NCBI RefSeq assembly: GCF_001718195.1
Contig: NZ_MCNV01000010.1
Location: forward strand, 1 to 64,000
Reading direction: 5' to 3'
DNA length: 64,000 bases
Source of the DNA: Paraburkholderia nodosa
GTDB taxonomy: Bacteria; Pseudomonadota; Gammaproteobacteria; Burkholderiales; Burkholderiaceae
Shown here: in pieces, positions 61,266 through 64,000 of the stretch
Layout: each line of letters opens with the position of its first letter
Numbering within the stretch: the first letter of the stretch is position 1
Position numbers and translations under genes: made by a program
The notes under the pieces: generated by a model
Databases searched by the model: none
Told to the model about the DNA's origin: nothing
What the model saw: only the letters and a program-made list of their open reading frames with translations

Positions 61266-64000
61266 ATGAACGCCCCAGACCGTGCCGCCGTAGACGCTGC
61301 ATCGCTAGCCGCATCCGTTTCGCTCGACGATAAATACACGCTAGAAAAGGGCCGCGTGTACATCAGCGGCACCCAGGCGCTGGTACGCCTGCCCATGCTG
61401 CAAAAGGCGCGCGACCGCAAGGCCGGCCTGAATACCGCGGGCTTCGTCTCGGGCTATCGCGGCTCGCCGCTCGGCGCGCTCGACCAGTCGCTCTGGAAGG
61501 CGAAAAAGCACCTCCAGGCCCACGACGTCGTGTTCCAGCCCGGCGTGAACGAAGACCTCGCCGCCACCGCCGTGTGGGGCACGCAGCAGATCAATCTCTG
61601 GCCCGGCGCGCAGCGCGACGGCGTGTTCGGCATGTGGTACGGCAAGGGCCCCGGCGTCGACCGCACCGGCGACGTGTTCAAGCACGCCAACTCCGCGGGC
61701 AGCGACGCGCGCGGCGGCGTGCTCGTGCTCGCGGGCGACGACCATGCGGCGAAGTCGTCGTCGGTTGCGCACCAGTCCGAGCACGCGCTCATCGCGGCGG
61801 GCATTCCCGTGCTCTATCCCGCGAACGTGCAGGAATATCTCGACTACGGTTTGCACGGCTGGGCCATGAGCCGCTACTCCGGCTTGTGGGTCGCCATGAA
61901 GTGCGTGACCGACGTGATCGAATCGACCGCGTCGATCGACCTGGACCCGGATCGCGTGGCAATCGTCACGCCCGCCGACTACACCATGCCCGAAGGCGGG
62001 CTCAATATCCGCTGGCCCGACACGCCGCTCGCCCAGGAAGCGCGCCTGCTCGACGAGAAGTGGTACGCCGCGCTCGCCTATGTGCGCGCGAACCGCCTGA
62101 ACCGCGTGGTGATCGATTCGCCGCGCGCGCGCTTTGGCATCATGACCGCGGGCAAGGCGTATCTCGACGTGCGCCAGGCGCTCACCGACCTCGGTCTCGA
62201 CGACGAAACCTGCGCGCAGATCGGCGTGCGCGTGCTCAAGGTGGGCTGTGTGTGGCCGCTCGACGCGCAGGACGCGCGCGGCTTCGCCACCGGGCTCGAA
62301 GAAATTCTCGTGGTGGAGGAAAAGCGCCAGATTCTCGAATACGCGCTCAAGGAAGAGCTCTACAACTGGCGCGAAGACGTGCGTCCCAAGATCTACGGCA
62401 AGTTCGACGAGCGCGACAACGAAGGCGGCGAATGGTCGGTGCCGCGCGGCAACTGGCTGCTGCCTGCGCACTACGAACTCTCGCCCGCACTGATCGCCAA
62501 GGCCATTGCGCGGCGTCTCGCGCGCGCCGACGTGCCCGCGGAGGTGCGTGCGCGTATGCTCGCGCGCGTGGCGATCATCGAGGCGAAGGAACGTGAGGCA
62601 GCGAAGCCGCGCGTGACGGTGGAGCGCAAGCCGTGGTTCTGCTCGGGCTGTCCGCACAACACCTCGACGAATGTGCCCGAAGGCTCGCGTGCGCTGGCGG
62701 GCATCGGCTGCCACTACATGTCGATGTGGATGGACCGCAAGACGGAAACGTTCAGCCAGATGGGCGGCGAGGGCGTGGCGTGGCTCGGCCAGATGCATTT
62801 CTCGGGCGACAAGCACGTGTTCGTGAATCTCGGCGATGGCACGTACTTTCACTCAGGACTGCTGGCGATTCGCGCGGCCATCGCATCGAACGCCAACATC
62901 ACCTACAAGATTCTCTACAACGACGCGGTGGCGATGACGGGTGGCCAGCCCGTGGACGGCGTGCTCACCGTGCCGCAGATCGCGCATCAGGTGCATGCCG
63001 AAGGGGCGAAGCGCATCGTCATCGTCACGGACGAGCCGCAAAAATACGACTCGAATATCGTCTTGCCGGCGGGCGTGGATGTTCACCATCGCGACCAGCT
63101 CGACAGCGTGCAGCGCACGTTGCGCGAAATCGCCGGCACCACCGTGCTGATCTACGACCAGACCTGCGCCACCGAAAAGCGCCGTCGCCGCAAGCGCGGC
63201 GCCTATCCCGACCCGGCGCGCCGCGCGTTCATCAACGACGCCGTGTGCGAGGGCTGCGGCGACTGCTCGGTGCAATCGAACTGCCTGTCCGTCGAGCCGC
63301 TCGACACGCCGCTCGGCACGAAGCGCAAGATCAACCAGTCGTCGTGCAACAAGGACTTTTCGTGCGTGAAGGGCTTTTGCCCGAGCTTCGTGACGGCCGA
63401 GGGCGCGCAGTTGCGCAAGCCGCGCGCGGCGAACGTGTCCAGCGCCGCAGCGATCGATTTCGACGCGCTGCCCATGCCGGTGCTCCCGCAACTGGCGAAG
63501 CCTTACGGCATCCTCGTGACGGGCGTGGGCGGCACGGGTGTCGTGACCATCGGCGGCCTGATCGGCATGGCCGCGCATCTTGCAGGCAAGGGCGTGACCG
63601 TGCTCGACATGGCCGGGCTCGCGCAAAAGGGCGGCGCCGTGCTGAGCCACGTGCAGGTGGCGGCGACGCCCGCCGCCTTGCACGCCACGCGCATCGCCAC
63701 GGGCGAGGCGCGCCTCGTGATCGGCTGCGATGCGATCGTCTCCGCTTCGGGCGACGTGCTCTCGCGCACCCAGCATGGCGTGACGGTCGCGGCGATCAAC
63801 AGCGGCGCGACGCCGACCGCGGAATTCGTCAAGAATCCGAAGTGGACGTTTCCGGGCGCGCAAACCGAGGCTGAACTGCGTGCGAGCATCGGCGAGGGCT
63901 GTGCGTTCGTGGACGCCAATGCGCTCGCGTTGGCCTTGCTCGGCGACACGATCTACAGCAATCCGCTGCTGCTGGGCTATGCGTGGCAAAAGGGTTGGCT
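61266..64000 (+). CDS. Indolepyruvate ferredoxin oxidoreductase, fused alpha-beta type (5' part)
   Basis: The first 911 codons are here; the gene continues beyond the window (family about 1150-1200 aa). Start ATG 61266 with GGAGACAG upstream. Domains: N-terminal pyrimidine-binding part (VYISGTQALVRLPMLQKARD, then SGYRGSPLGALDQ), TPP domain with FCSGCPHNTSTN (about 459-470) and NLGDGTYFHSG (about 522), iron-sulfur Cys group CEGCGDCSVQSNC (about 661) and a gamma domain with GVGGTGVVTIGGL (about 753). It oxidises aryl-pyruvates or branched keto acids to acyl-CoA. Used in phenylacetate or amino acid breakdown. Confidence 0.92.
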   Translation, partial: MNAPDRAAVDAASLAASVSLDDKYTLEKGRVYISGTQALVRLPMLQKARDRKAGLNTAGFVSGYRGSPLGALDQSLWKAKKHLQAHDVVFQPGVNEDLAATAVWGTQQINLWPGAQRDGVFGMWYGKGPGVDRTGDVFKHANSAGSDARGGVLVLAGDDHAAKSSSVAHQSEHALIAAGIPVLYPANVQEYLDYGLHGWAMSRYSGLWVAMKCVTDVIESTASIDLDPDRVAIVTPADYTMPEGGLNIRWPDTPLAQEARLLDEKWYAALAYVRANRLNRVVIDSPRARFGIMTAGKAYLDVRQALTDLGLDDETCAQIGVRVLKVGCVWPLDAQDARGFATGLEEILVVEEKRQILEYALKEELYNWREDVRPKIYGKFDERDNEGGEWSVPRGNWLLPAHYELSPALIAKAIARRLARADVPAEVRARMLARVAIIEAKEREAAKPRVTVERKPWFCSGCPHNTSTNVPEGSRALAGIGCHYMSMWMDRKTETFSQMGGEGVAWLGQMHFSGDKHVFVNLGDGTYFHSGLLAIRAAIASNANITYKILYNDAVAMTGGQPVDGVLTVPQIAHQVHAEGAKRIVIVTDEPQKYDSNIVLPAGVDVHHRDQLDSVQRTLREIAGTTVLIYDQTCATEKRRRRKRGAYPDPARRAFINDAVCEGCGDCSVQSNCLSVEPLDTPLGTKRKINQSSCNKDFSCVKGFCPSFVTAEGAQLRKPRAANVSSAAAIDFDALPMPVLPQLAKPYGILVTGVGGTGVVTIGGLIGMAAHLAGKGVTVLDMAGLAQKGGAVLSHVQVAATPAALHATRIATGEARLVIGCDAIVSASGDVLSRTQHGVTVAAINSGATPTAEFVKNPKWTFPGAQTEAELRASIGEGCAFVDANALALALLGDTIYSNPLLLGYAWQKGW

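Noticed and set aside
1..64000. CRISPR arrays, insertion sequences, prophage, tRNA genes, riboswitches
   Set aside because: No regularly spaced direct repeats, transposase or integrase genes, phage structural genes, tRNA cloverleafs or recognisable riboswitch leaders were seen on either strand by reading. A covariance search could still find small RNAs.

Overview
The window is high-GC DNA of a Burkholderiaceae bacterium, most likely Paraburkholderia, Caballeronia or Burkholderia. The evidence is the 5S rRNA sequence, the porin and RpoD types, a complete cellulose operon with bcsE/F/G, and the many LysR regulators. The assignment rests on family recognition by eye. A second-copy RpoD beside an rRNA operon and the metabolic content would fit a secondary chromosome, but this is an inference.

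Layout. 0-0.3 kb: end of an rRNA operon (5S plus terminator). 0.75-2.5 kb: three small lipoproteins in an operon (CsgG-like, DUF4810, GNA1162-like). 2.6-4.6 kb: an rpoD-type sigma factor. 5.0-8.0 kb: a methyltransferase, a GFA-family protein and a small accessory patch (HTH regulator divergent from two unrecognised genes). 8.2-23.5 kb: a one-strand cellulose operon in transcription order bcsB-Z-C-E-F-Q-A-G-R, including the c-di-GMP receptors BcsA/BcsE and the phosphoethanolamine transferase BcsG. 24-27 kb: an O-methyltransferase and a TonB siderophore receptor with a probable Fur box.

27.4-44.3 kb: aromatic and redox metabolism. galB-galC lie at 27.4 kb and a ligB-ligA ring-cleavage dioxygenase at 40.1 kb. 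Together they could take gallate to pyruvate and oxaloacetate. Between and around them are a class V aminotransferase, an Old-Yellow-Enzyme homologue, cupin and LysE genes, LysR regulators (one with two HTH domains), an SDR, a MarR-GNAT fusion, a GntR regulator, a porin, an FAD oxidoreductase and an ABM-family protein. 44.3-48.2 kb: nasS-nasT regulators divergent from a SulP transporter. 48.3-56.6 kb: alcohol dehydrogenase, LysR/SDR/TetR/hydrolase genes and an ECF41 sigma factor paired with a carboxymuconolactone-decarboxylase-like partner. 56.6-60.1 kb: a MarR-ClC operon and an HPP-CBS gene that appear to share an operator. 60.4-64 kb: a lipoprotein and the start of an indolepyruvate ferredoxin oxidoreductase cut by the window end.

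The most unusual signal is a shared, diverged block of operator, promoter, ribosome site and about 19 codons at the start of two unrelated enzymes: the OYE homologue at 30.8 kb and the SDR at 35.0 kb. The OYE homologue also lacks two residues normally important in its family. Other notable items are a 30-bp perfect palindrome filling a candidate promoter spacer (53.8 kb), two apparently leaderless regulator genes, a canonical ECF41 target promoter, and a repeat in the N-terminus of BcsA. No CRISPR array, insertion sequence, tRNA or prophage was seen.
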